Positions 22,833 through 33,600 of a DNA stretch of 64,000 nt are shown one piece after another (position 1 is the first letter of the stretch; every line of letters begins with the position of its first letter). The DNA is from Paratrimastix pyriformis (Eukaryota > Preaxostyla > Paratrimastigidae), in assembly GCA_027972325.1 (NCBI GenBank), contig JAPMOS010000002.1, positions 656,001 through 720,000 of the forward strand, written 5' to 3'. The notes under the pieces are model-generated. The model did not search any database. It saw only the letters and a program-made list of their open reading frames with translations, and was not told where the DNA came from. The position numbers were made by a program, and so were the translations under genes.

Positions 22833-23237
22833 CTATTCGATGCACATGTTCCCCAAAAGCTCAAAAAGTGTCAAATTCGCCAGAAAAGTTTTACTAAACG
22901 GCATAAAGTCGGTCCCTATTGGTTCCGATGGTCTGGACCAACAGTTCGGTCCCTGGTTACCGACCTTGAATGCGCGATGTGGGCAGGGTTTTGTGAGACT
23001 GAAGAGATCTCTGACAACGTTGCAGATGCTAAAATATGCAGCAGCAAGTCCCGGTGCAAATGGTCTCTCGATGCATAAACTGGGAGACAGGGCCAACGAA
23101 ATAACATCTTCCGGGGAATGGTGGCCCCAAAAATCGTCGAGACAAGTACTGACGTCATTGAAAATAAACTGTGCGCTGTTTAGACGGGCTGTCAACTTTC
23201 GGAAAGCCGAAGGAGTTGACTGGATGGAGGGCTCCAT
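22833..23237 (-). CDS. Hypothetical protein, 134 aa ORF
   Basis: Starts at the ATG at 23235-23237, divergent from the MATH gene 212 bp away. It contains a probable helical region (LNSAQFIFNDVSTCLDDF). No family is recognised. A GTCGGT donor after residue 91 could splice it onward into the acidic segment further left. Confidence 0.35.
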   Translation of the reverse strand: MEPSIQSTPSAFRKLTARLNSAQFIFNDVSTCLDDFWGHHSPEDVISLALSPSLCIERPFAPGLAAAYFSICNVVRDLFSLTKPCPHRAFKVGNQGPNCWSRPSEPIGTDFMPFSKTFLANLTLFELLGNMCIE

Positions 23238-23449
23238 GCGAAAGCACCCTCATCGAGCCCTTCCCGAATAGCCATGCCCGGTTCATTTGGCAGCTTGTTG
23301 GGTCTACTGTTCATATCCGGTGTGACACCTCCGCCGGATCTGCTTTGCTGCAGGACGTCGCGACACGATCCTCAAGAACCCCAGGCCGTATTTGCTGTTC
23401 GCTCTTTCAATTCCCCGTCTCTCTTCCGAGCCATCTTCTCCGGACCAAA

Positions 23450-25535
23450 ATGCTAAGTGAGATGTCTCACCTCCCGCCGGGGGTGCGCGGCTTCGTCTGG
23501 CGCGTACGATTTCATCGGGAGCAGAAATCTGTCGAGAGCCTCCCGTTCCTCTACTCTGGGGCGGCATGGCACCTTGATCTGCGTATGAGCGACTGTGGGC
23601 AACGTGGATTGTTCCTCTCATATTTTCTTGCCATTCATCATCCGGACGAGAGCGATGCTCCCATCAAACTTAAGTATTCTCTGGCCTTCTACCACAGGCA
23701 GAAGGAACGCACCATCCAAAAAGGTTTGCTTTTGTTGCTTAATCCTATTTCCATCGTTGACTGTCTTGCTTCCTTCACCAGAGGGTCGGAGCGAATTCAG
23801 CAAGGCCGCCCCCCTTTGGGGTTGGATTGAATTTCTCCGGCCGGACACCATCTCCGAGGGGTTCCTCGACGCGTCGGGGCACCTGACCTTGGGCCTGCTC
23901 CTTGCTGACGGGGAGGTCCGTCCTCGCCTCCCCACGCGGTGGATCACCCCTTTCGTCGGCGCGTAGGACCCCACCCGCACAGCCTTCGGTGACTTTTACG
24001 ACCATTACCAGCGCCAGTCCCTGTCCGTTCCCTCGGCGCCTGCTGCCCAGCCTCGCCTCGGACCCTCGCCTCGACCCCTCGCGACAGCGCGAATGTAGCG
24101 GCAAGTTCGGCTTGTCATTTTCCACCACCCCCGACAGGTCGGCCGGCCCCTCCGGGAGCATGTCAGCCCGGGGCCCGCCTCCCTCGCTGTGGCCCTCCGA
24201 TCCGCGCCCCATCTCCAGCACTGCCGGCGCTGCTGCCACCGCTGCCGCTGCCGCGGCCGCCTCCCGGGCCCGGATGCCCGGTGGGCGAGCCATCCCGAGC
24301 TTGCACGATGCCCTGGGGCTCTCCTCGCCGCCCCCCGACGGTGCGGCCTCCGCCCGGGCGGAACGCGAGCGGGACGGGGGGCGCCCTCGCCCCGCGGCCG
24401 GCCAGGCGGCGGCCTCCTCTCGCCCCGGTGCGGCGGCCGGCCCCGGGAACGAGATGGCCCTGCCTCCGCCTCCGCCTCCGCCCCCGCCTGCCCTGCGGGC
24501 CCGGACGGAGGAGATCGAGGCAGCCAGGCGCGAGCGCGAGGCCCGGGAGACCCTCGACCGGCTGCAGCGCAACCCGTACGTGGGCCAGTTCCGCCAGTGG
24601 AGCGGCGCCGTCCGACAGCTGGTCCACGCCGAGCTGGGCGTCGTCCAGGAGGGTCCGCCCCCCCCCCCCCCCATACACACACACCGCCAGCCCCACAGCA
24701 GAGGCGCGTGCACAACAACCCATCCCGTGCATCACCTGCTTTTCTTTTTCCCCATCTGCCGTTCCATCCCCCCGGGGACCCCCTCAGTCTCGGACCTGAT
24801 GGGCGCCCTGCACCTGCTCCGGCCCGCCGAACTGCACAAGTACCTCTGCCCCAGGCTGCCCCCGCCCCCAGCCGCCGCCCCCGTTCCCACTTCGGGCCCC
24901 GCCGGCGCGCCAGCCGCATCCGCAGCCGGGACCTCCGCCGCTCCCCCCGCTCCTTCCGCCGCCACGACCGGTGCACCCCTGGTCGCACCGCCCGCCGTTG
25001 CCACCGCAACCGCAACTGAGACTCCGCCTGCGCTCGAGGCTGCTGCTGTTGCTGCTGCTGCTGCCCCCTCACCAGACTCGGCCGCCGTGGAGGCTGCCAA
25101 GCAGGGGGCCGAGAAAGCCCCGGCCGCGCGGCCCGTGGGGGATGTCGGGCTGCTCCCAGAGGCCCAGGCAGGCGAGGTGGAGGCCGAGGAAGAGGACGAC
25201 GACTCGGCGGCCGATGGGGAGGTCACCCAAGTGCTGCTCTCGGCCCCAGCGGCCGGGCTGGGTGCCCAGCCCGAGGAACGCAAGACCCCGCGCCGGGAGC
25301 CGGCTGCCCCTCTGGCCGACCCGACCGCCATCCCCGCCCCCGCCCCCGCCCCAGCACCTGCTCCGCCTTCCCCGGCCCCCGCCCTGCCGCCACCACCCGC
25401 GCCACCCACGGCCACTCCGCCCCCGCGCCGATCCCCCATCCCGGCCGCCACGGCCGCCTCCGTCCTCGCCACCGCCGCCGCTGCCGCTGCCACTGCTGCC
25501 ACTGCCACCACCGCCCTGCCCGCCACCGCCGCTGC

Positions 25536-25572
<37 letters not shown>

Positions 25573-28500
25573 GGAAGTCCTGCGGGGCCCTCGCTGGCAC
25601 CACCGCCCGGAAGCCTGCCGGTCCCCCCGATGGAACCCCAGGCGGCCCAGCTGGCGGCCTCCTTCCTCTCGCCGCTGGAGCGCCACCTGGTGGCGGCTGT
25701 GGGCCGGCTGCGGCGCGATCTGGTCCGGGCGCTGGGCCTCGAGCAGGCCGGCCTCGTCACCTGGGAGGCCGCCGCCGCTGCCGCTGCTGCTGGTGGCCAG
25801 GCCCAGGCCGCGGGGGCGCAGGGGGCCCCTGGGCCGCGCCCTGAAGAGCCCAGGACTGCGGTCCGCACGATTGCCTGTCCCGCATCCCGCTCTCGCCGCC
25901 ACCTCGTCTTCTTCTTGTGCTCACCTCCCTCTCTCTCCCTATCCGCTGCTCTCCTCCCCTCCCCTCCCCTCCATTCTCCCTCTGTGCAGGATCGTCCGTG
26001 GACGGGGCCCGAGGATCGCCTTCTTCTGTCGCTGCTCGACTCCTCTGCGGCGGCCGGGACCGCTGCCCCCCCGGCCCCCGGCGCCCCCGCCGGCGCCCCC
26101 GGGTGTGGGCCGCTGCCCCTGCTCGACGTCGCCCTGATCCTGCGGCGGAGCCCCGCCCAGTGCGAGGCCCGCAGGCGCCGGCTGGCCGAGGGCCGTCGGG
26201 AGCGGGCCACCTGGGCCTCCCGCAGTGCCGCCGCCGCTACCCGCGAGGGCGGCGCCGATCAGGGCGCGGAGGATGGCCTCCTGGAGGGCGGCGGGCCCGA
26301 GGACGACCGGCTGCGCATCCACCCGGGCCGCTTTGCGGTGCTCGATCCGCGGGGCGGCGCGCAAGAGAAGGAGCCCCCACGGGCCGACCCGGTTCAGGCC
26401 CTGGTGCTGCTGCCCCCCAGCGGGCCCGAGCTGACGGCCGACCAGCGGCGGGCCGTCGAGGAGGACGAGCGGCGCCGGGCCCAGGAATGCGTCGAGGCCG
26501 TGCGGACCCGGCTCGGCCAGCGCAACGGGGCCGAGGAGGCTGCCATGGCACAGGCGACCCGGTCCGCCCCACCACCCACCGCACCGCACTGTATGCGCAG
26601 CTCTTCCCTTGGCGTCCTTCGGGTTGAGCCGTAGGCGCGGGCACGGCTCCTCATAACCTGTTTGCCCCATCTGCCTCTTTGTTGTTTGGTGTCCCCGTCT
26701 GTTTGCGCGCGCGCGTCTGGACGGGGGGCCCGCTGCAGCGACTACGAGGAGCTGCTGACTGCCGTGACGGCGCTGCGGGGCCGGCTGTCGGAGGCCCGCC
26801 AGGCGCACTCGTTCAGCTGGCCGGCACTCTCGTGCGCCCTGCGGGAGGCATCCGCAGACATTCTCGGCCTCCTCGGTCCGCCACCACGACGACGCGACGC
26901 CCCGCCGCCCCGCCACCGCTGCCTCCCAGCTCGGCAGAGTCCACCATTCATCACTCACCTCCTCCTCACATTATCATCCTTTGGGGGCGCTGCTGTGAAT
27001 ATGGGTGTTGCGTGGGGTCACAGGGCCGGGGCATCCCCTCCGGGGCAGCTGGGTCCAGAGCAGTCTCGTGCTGAGCCCGGCCGGGCTGGAGGGGGCCAGC
27101 CGGCTGGGGGACGAGACCTTCGCCAGCCTGCTGGGGCGCCTGGATGGGCTCCTCGAGGCAGGCAGGGCCGCCCTGGCCACCCTGACCACCGAGGTCTGCA
27201 CCTGCACACCGACTCCCGCCCTCCCACCGCCAGATGATCCCAAGCGCGATCCATCCCTAACTTCAATCACCGTCCCTCCGCGTGGTGGTGGTGGCTGGTG
27301 GCTGGTGGATGATGATGGATGATGATGGATGATGATGGATGATGATGGATGATGATGGATGATGATGGATGATGATGATGATGATGATGATGATTGGATG
27401 ATGATGATGATGATTGGATGATGATGGTGATCTTGCTTGCTTGCTTGCTTGCTTGCTTCATTGTTGGACGGCAGGTGGACCGCATCCGGACGGAGGCCGC
27501 CCAGGCTCAGGCCGCCCGCGAGGCCCGTCTGGCCGAGCTGCGCCAGAGCGTGGCCGCTTCCCGGCAGACGGTCGAGGAGCTGCGCCGCCGGCTGCGGGAG
27601 GAGGAGGCCCGGGCGAGCAGCCTCGAGGCCGACCTGGGCAAGCACATCGAGGCCGATCAGACAGACCGCAAGGTCCGCCCCGAACCCACGCCCTGCCCGC
27701 CAGCCCGCGCGCAGTCTTTGGCCGGGCGGGTGCCGAGTTGGTTGGCGTCGAGATGATCCGTCCTGCGTGCCCCCCCGATGCATGGAATGCGATTCTGCGT
27801 GTCCCCGTGGGCTTGTCTGCCCTGCCCGCTCTTCTGTGCTGGCTGCCTGCGGTCCCGTCTACCTTCCGCCTGCCCGTCCGTCCGTCCGCCATGCCCCTCC
27901 TCATCTGGTTTCTGTGGTCACCTGGCCGGATGGATGGCCGGCTGTGGTCTCGGCGCAGCTTCTGGACGAGTTCTCGGCCTTCGCGGCCCAGCAATGTGAC
28001 CGGGCCGCCCACACGGGTGAGGCCATGCAGACGGCCCGCGCTCGGGTGGCCACCCTCAACGGTCGGCCCCCAGTCCCTCTGATGCCCCCCACACACACAC
28101 ACACACACTCACACCACCACCACAACCACCACCGCCGCCCGACGACCACTTTTCCTCACCATCCGGGCCTGGGTGGTGGGTGGCTGGGGCCGAACGCAGA
28201 ATGCGCGGGTGGGTACTATCGGCTGCTCCTGGCGCAGGCCCACGACAGGCAGCGGCACATTGGGGCGCCCCTGCGGGCCGTCGAGCAGACCCTTCTTGAA
28301 GCGCAGCAGGTCGGCACCCCCCCCCCTCCCCTCCCTCCCTCCCCTCATCCTCCGCGACGGCGACAACAGCATCAGACTTCATCATCCGATCATCCGATCA
28401 TCACCATCATCCAGGCATCATCATCATCCAGCTTTCCCTCCGTTCCCCCCCCTTCCTGCAGCGTCATCTGGGGCTGGAGCAGGACGAGGCCAGCCGCCTG

Positions 28501-30411
28501 GCGAAGGCCCTCGAGCTGTGCGCCCTGGACGTCGCCGAGGCCGACCGCAAGCTGAGCCGCGAGTCCGAGGCGGGCCGCTTCGAGTCCGCCCGCCACGCCG
28601 CCAAGGTCCGCCCCGGCACCCTCGCAGTAGCTTCACCATCGTGATTGAGTGATGGTGATGATTGGATGGTGATGATACCTGGATGATGATGATCGGATGA
28701 TGATGATGATGATCGGGTGATGATGATCGGATGATGATGATGCCGCGCCATCGGTTTGTTTTTTCCTCATCATCGCCACCACCCCTCGATCGCAGCGCAA
28801 GCAAAAGGCCCTCGCCGAGCAGGCCGAGCTGGCGGCCGCCCTGGCGCTGCAGCGGGACAAGGTGGTTGAGCTGGAGGCTCTGGTCGCCACCACGGCGGCC
28901 CACCTGCGCGCCATGCCGGCCCCGCCCGCCGCCAGCCCGCCCCCGTCGCCACGCCCCTCGCCCAGCAAGGACCAGCCCGCCCAGGCCGCGGGGCTCCCGG
29001 CCGTGTCGATGGCTGTCTCGGGTCTGCTCCTCCCCCCCGGCTCTGCTCCTCCCCGCTCTGCCGGTCAAGCCCACCACCGGACGACCGCCATCTTCATCAT
29101 TCGTCATGCTCGGCTGCCACCATCATTTGCGCTGGTGTGGCCAGGCTCGGCCTCCGCTCCCGCCGATCCAGTGGCTGCCGCTGCTGTTGCCCTCATTGCC
29201 GGGGCCTCGCCTGCAGCCGGGTCAGCCGACGCCGAGGCGGCGCAGCGGCGCTACCAGGCGAAGGTCGAGGAGCTCGAGCGGTTCTACCTGCAGTGGGGCC
29301 AGGCCCCCCAGTCGCGTCCCGCCAGCAGCGTCCGGGCACTGGAGGAGCTCTCGACGGTCGGGGGCGACCTGAGCGACGCCACCAGCAGCAGCAGCACCGA
29401 GCCGGGCGGCCCGTCGGCCGAGGAGGACGAGGGCGAGGTGGCCGGGGATGTGGTGCAGCTCGAGGTGGGCGGGGCGGCGGGCGAGGAGGCCCCACTTGTG
29501 GTCACCAACCTGGGCGGCGCCTCGGAGGGCGACGAGAGCCCTGAGGAGGTCGAGGAGGGCGCGGGCACGAAGGGCGAGGTCGAGGCGGTGGGCGGCGAGG
29601 ACGAAGAGGACGAGGAGGGCAGCGAGGGCAGTCAGCCCGAGGGCTCCCCGCCCCGCCCGCCTCGGCCCGTCTGGGCTCCGGGACGGGAGCCATGCTGCTC
29701 TCGCCCTCGGACGACCCCTCGGTCCCGTACGCGTTCAAGTGCCCCATCACCCTGGAGGTCATGACCGACCCCGTCACGGCCATGGTCTGTCCCACCCCGG
29801 CTGTCGACCCACCCCGCGGTCGGTTGGCCGTCCGACTCTGGTCTCATCCGGCGATTTTTTTTGTATTGCCCTTGTCGGGGGGGGCACAGGACGGGCACTC
29901 GTACTCGCGGGCCGCCATCGAGGAGTGGTTCTCCCGGGGCCACCGCACCAGCCCGGTGACCAACGAGGAGCTGCCCTCGACCGTGCTGCTGCCCAACCAC
30001 GCGCTCCGCTCGACCATCTGCGAGTTCCTCGAAGCACGCGACCGGCGCCAGCAGGAGCGGGCCGCCCGCCGCAGCGCCCCGCCCCCGGCGGCGAGCAGCG
30101 AGACGAAGAAGCATCACCATCACCATCGACACCACCGCCACCACGGAAGCGACGACGGGGCGCCGCTGGCCCCGGGGGTGTACATCCCCCCGCCCATCTC
30201 GGGCCGGAGCAGCGTCCACTCTGCCGGATCCTCGGCTACTCCGCCGCCCCCACCCGCCGTTCCAGCCGCAGAGAGCGCAGCAGCCTCCCGGCCAGAGGGT
30301 CTCCGGTTTGCCTTCCCGGCCCCGGGGCATGGGGTGGCTGTCCCCCGGGTCGTTTTCGGCCGATCCGCGGTCCCCGGATCCGGCGGTGGTGTGGCTCCCG
30401 GCAATCTGTAA
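23450..30411 (+). CDS. MATH - SANT-like - coiled-coil - U-box protein (possibly two genes)
   Basis: Exons: 23450..23723, 23782..23915, 23983..24652, 24788..25860, 25990..26561, 26738..26875, 27049..27193, 27475..27672, 27959..28061, 28200..28309, 28462..28605, 28796..29021, 29145..29630, 29690..29784 and 29890..30411. All join in phase and total 1629 residues. Residues 8-130 form a MATH/TRAF-C fold (FVWRVRFHREQK, WHLDLRMSD, PLWGWIEFL). A Pro/Ala-rich linker, a SANT/Myb-like stretch (RPWTGPEDRLLLSLL, RSPAQCEARRRRL) and coiled coils follow. A canonical U-box near the C-terminus (FKCPITLEVMTDPVTAM, DGHSYSRAAIEEWFS) is the E2-binding part of ubiquitin ligases. If the GTCCGT donor at 23916 is unused, the MATH protein stops at 23966 and the second gene starts at ATG 24160. 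U-box and MATH are certain; the fusion is not. Confidence 0.75.
27300..27430. repeat. GATGAT-type microsatellite
   Basis: A decamer and trinucleotide array (ATGATGATGG and GAT units) in the intron between exons ending at 27193 and starting at 27475. It is followed by GCTT tetramers. Confidence 0.85.
28635..28745. repeat. GATGATGATCG-type microsatellite
   Basis: A second GAT-rich array in the intron after the exon ending at 28605 of the same gene. Confidence 0.8.
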
Positions 30412-30606
30412 TTCTGGGGGTTTTGCCGCCAAACCATCTTTCGGGACAAAGATTATTGTGGATAAGTTAGCTCGTCATGCGTTCGATGGGAAAAGTCGAT
30501 GCTTCTCAAATAATACTCAGCACCTTGTGCTTAATGCATGAGGAAGGCGGCCACAGCTAACAAGCCAGCCAAGAATAGCCAAAAATTGCAAAACCATCCA
30601 AAAAAA
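30412..30606. promoter_or_regulatory. AT-rich upstream region of the surface-protein gene
   Basis: 195 bp between the U-box stop and the next ATG, sharply AT-richer than both neighbours. It is presumably both 3' end and promoter. Confidence 0.4.
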
Positions 30607-33600
30607 ATGAATTTTCCGAACAGCAGCCACCCCTTCCGAACACGTCGACTATTTGAAATTTCAAACCGCGAAAAGTGCCCAATTTATTATTCTTTCCGCA
30701 CCAGAACCGCCTCCAAATCTGCACGCTCTTCTCATATTATTTGTTGCTTCTGTGGGATATTTGGTCGCCGCAACGTCTCCCGCGACCCAGGGCCTTGGCG
30801 GGTATCGATTTGGTGATGCAGTATTTGGGAAGGGGGCCACACGTCTCGTTCTCACAAACTTCCACGTGACAATGTCTGCATACACATCCATGGATGTTTC
30901 AGGTCTGTTCTCGCCAAGTTCTTTAAGATCATTTTTTCTCCCCGCGGGGTGACAGGGTATTTTCGGCCTCCGACCGATGGAGTCTACGTCTTTACCCTTC
31001 AACATCAACATTTTGCCAAACTGGAATTGGGCAATTCATCGATCGGCGAGTCTCACCAGGGATGGCAGTATCTGAACTTGTGCGTGCCTCAATGGTCTAC
31101 CCAAACGCTTTCGATGGCTCTTGTTCGCGGCTCGGAGACTTTCATGCGGCTTCAAATTCAAGCTGGGTGTCATGGCGGCGACGCGATCTTGCTGGTCAGC
31201 GCCGTTGCCCCGGCGGCCTTATTTCATATCATGATGATGGCTTTCGGGGGTTGCTCTCTAGGTGACTCTGCCGACAGTCGACTTGGCCATGGTGATGCAG
31301 CCCTCCTGGGTCAGCACGGCCGCAGTCCCTAGCGCCGACATGATCTCGGCCACCCACAGCACCATCGCCCCGCCCGCTACTGTTCAAGCCGGATCCTCAC
31401 TCCGCTTCAACATCCACACGGCCGACGCCAATGGCTTGCCCCTTGAAGCCGTCCCCGGGGAGACGTACGCCCAGCCCGTCCCACGATGGCAGGTCAGGCT
31501 CCTTGAGCCCGGCACGTGGACCGTCGTGGCGAATCTCAGGGTCGACAGCCCCGGGTCGGTACCAGCCACTGTCTCGGCATCCACGGAGCCCGATGTGCTC
31601 ACCCGAGCGGGCACCTTCCGGCTTGAGGCCCGATACGACGGGGTGGCCCTCACGGGCAGCGGGGCCACCTTGGTGGTCGTGCCGGGGCCCATCAGCGCCC
31701 CGCACACCACGGCCAGCTGGCCCAACGGCAGCTGGAATACCGGCGCCCAGCCGGCTTGGTCGCTGTCGCCCCGCGATGCGCTGGGCAATCTGGCCAGCTG
31801 TTCAAGCGGCGCCACGGCAGGATTCAGGGCGGGGCTGGCGGGCCCCAGCCCCTTCAGTGCCGCCGTCTCTTGCAATGGGACCCGGTGGGTGGCCACCTCG
31901 GCCCCCATCACTCGGGCAGGCGTCTTCGCCCCCTGGGTGACATACCAGGACCAGGCCATTGTCGGTTCCCCCGGCCCTGCTGCCCTGTTCATCGTCTCGG
32001 GTCTGTGGCGCCCTGATCCCGCAATGGCATCGAGCTCACCCCCTGTGTGTCCTCTTCGTTCCCCTCCTGGATGGGCGACAGGCGCCCTCTCCCACGCCCT
32101 GACCACGGCCCAGTGGCCCGCCGGGACCTTCGTGGGCCCCGCTTCGATCGGGGTGCCCATCCAGGCGGTCGATGTCAATGGCCAGACCGTCCGTCCGCCT
32201 TGCCCCTCCGCATTCCCGTCCTTGCCGCCCCCGCGTCCCTGTCCCATGTCTTTGTCTTTGGCGCGGTTCCAACCTCCTCGGCACCATCTCCCCAACCCCA
32301 GATCGACTGCCGGGACATGGACGCGTCCTATCGCGCCCTCTTCTCGCTGGCGATTACACCCGCCGATGGGGCTGTCACCCAAGGCACCGTCACCGGCTGC
32401 AGCGGGTCGGCCTTTCTGGGCACCGTGACTGCGAACAGCCCGGGCGGCTACTCGACCAGCGCCCACTTCGAGGGGGTCCCCATCCGGGACTCGGGCCGCT
32501 TCGGCTTCCAGGTGGTCGCACGTCCGTCCCCACCCATCCCCACCACCACCCCGATTGCCGCCCTGCTCTCCGCCTCCCCTCCGAGCCACCGATTGTGCTT
32601 TGCATCTCGGCAATGCCCTTTTCCCCATCGGTGTTGGTTCTTCCGCAGGCCCTCAGGCCAGTCGCTCCTCCGTCGCCTGGCCACAGCCAGGGGTCACCGC
32701 CCAGGCCGGGGAGCCGTTTGCCCTGCTGGTGACGGAACGGGACGCCGGCGGGGCCACGATCCCCTGCTCGGCGGCCCTGCTTGCGTCGGGCAGCCTGCCG
32801 GTGCTGAGCGGCCTGATGGAGGCCGACGCGGGCGCCCCAGTGGTCGGCCAGGTGGCCTGCGGACCGGCGGGCCACTTCCTCGTGACCTTCCTGCCCGGCC
32901 TGGCGGGCCGGTACGCCATCGAAGTCTTCTTGGACGCGGAGCCCTTGCCCGGGTCGCCCTTCGCCGGCTTTGAGGTGGTGGATGGTGGTCTGTTCCCCCT
33001 CAGTCCCCCTCCTGCACTCAGTCTTCTCATCATCGCCACGTGCCTCCCTGCCCTTCGGCAACAGGTGAGTCTTCGTGGGCGGACGCGGGGGTCATCTGGC
33101 CAGACCCGACCACCACCCGTCCGGTGGCCGGGGAGGCCTTTGTGGTGGTCATCGAGGCCGAGGGGCCGACCCCATGCGAGGCCGGACGCCCCTCGGGCTT
33201 CTTCTGCTACCTGGTGGGCCCCTCGGCGGTCGTCACGGCCGATGCGCTGTGCAACGGGACGCACTACGTGGCCACCCTGACGCCCACCCAGCAGGGCACC
33301 TACTGGGGCCATGCGGTCGGGGACGGCGCCCCCCTGGGCTCCGCAAGCGGGCCCTATGAGGTGCTGGCTGCCGAACCCGCGCCGGGCAACAGCTCCGCCG
33401 CCTGGGCCATCCCGGGCGCCCTGCCCCGGCCGGCAGGAGCCCCCGTGGAGATGGCCCTCTACCTGTACGATCGCTTCGGAAACCCTGCCCTCTGCACGGC
33501 TGCCCTCCTCACCCAAATCTCGGCCACGGCGGGCGCCGACCTGGCCGGGGTGCCCTACTGCGGTGCTGGCGGGCTGACGTGGATCCGCTGGGTGCCGACC

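Larger units (their letters stand above)
21365..23449. other. Poorly resolved interval with minus-strand coding potential
   Basis: Two complete ATG-started ORFs and one acidic stretch lie on the minus strand here (separate entries), and no single splice model joins them. The interval is AT-richer than its surroundings. On the plus strand I see no homologous domain before the MATH start at 23450. Confidence 0.5.

Noticed and set aside
27300-27430. GATGAT array as poly-Asp/Met coding
   Set aside because: It lies between well-supported splice sites, and the flanking coiled-coil exons join in phase without it.
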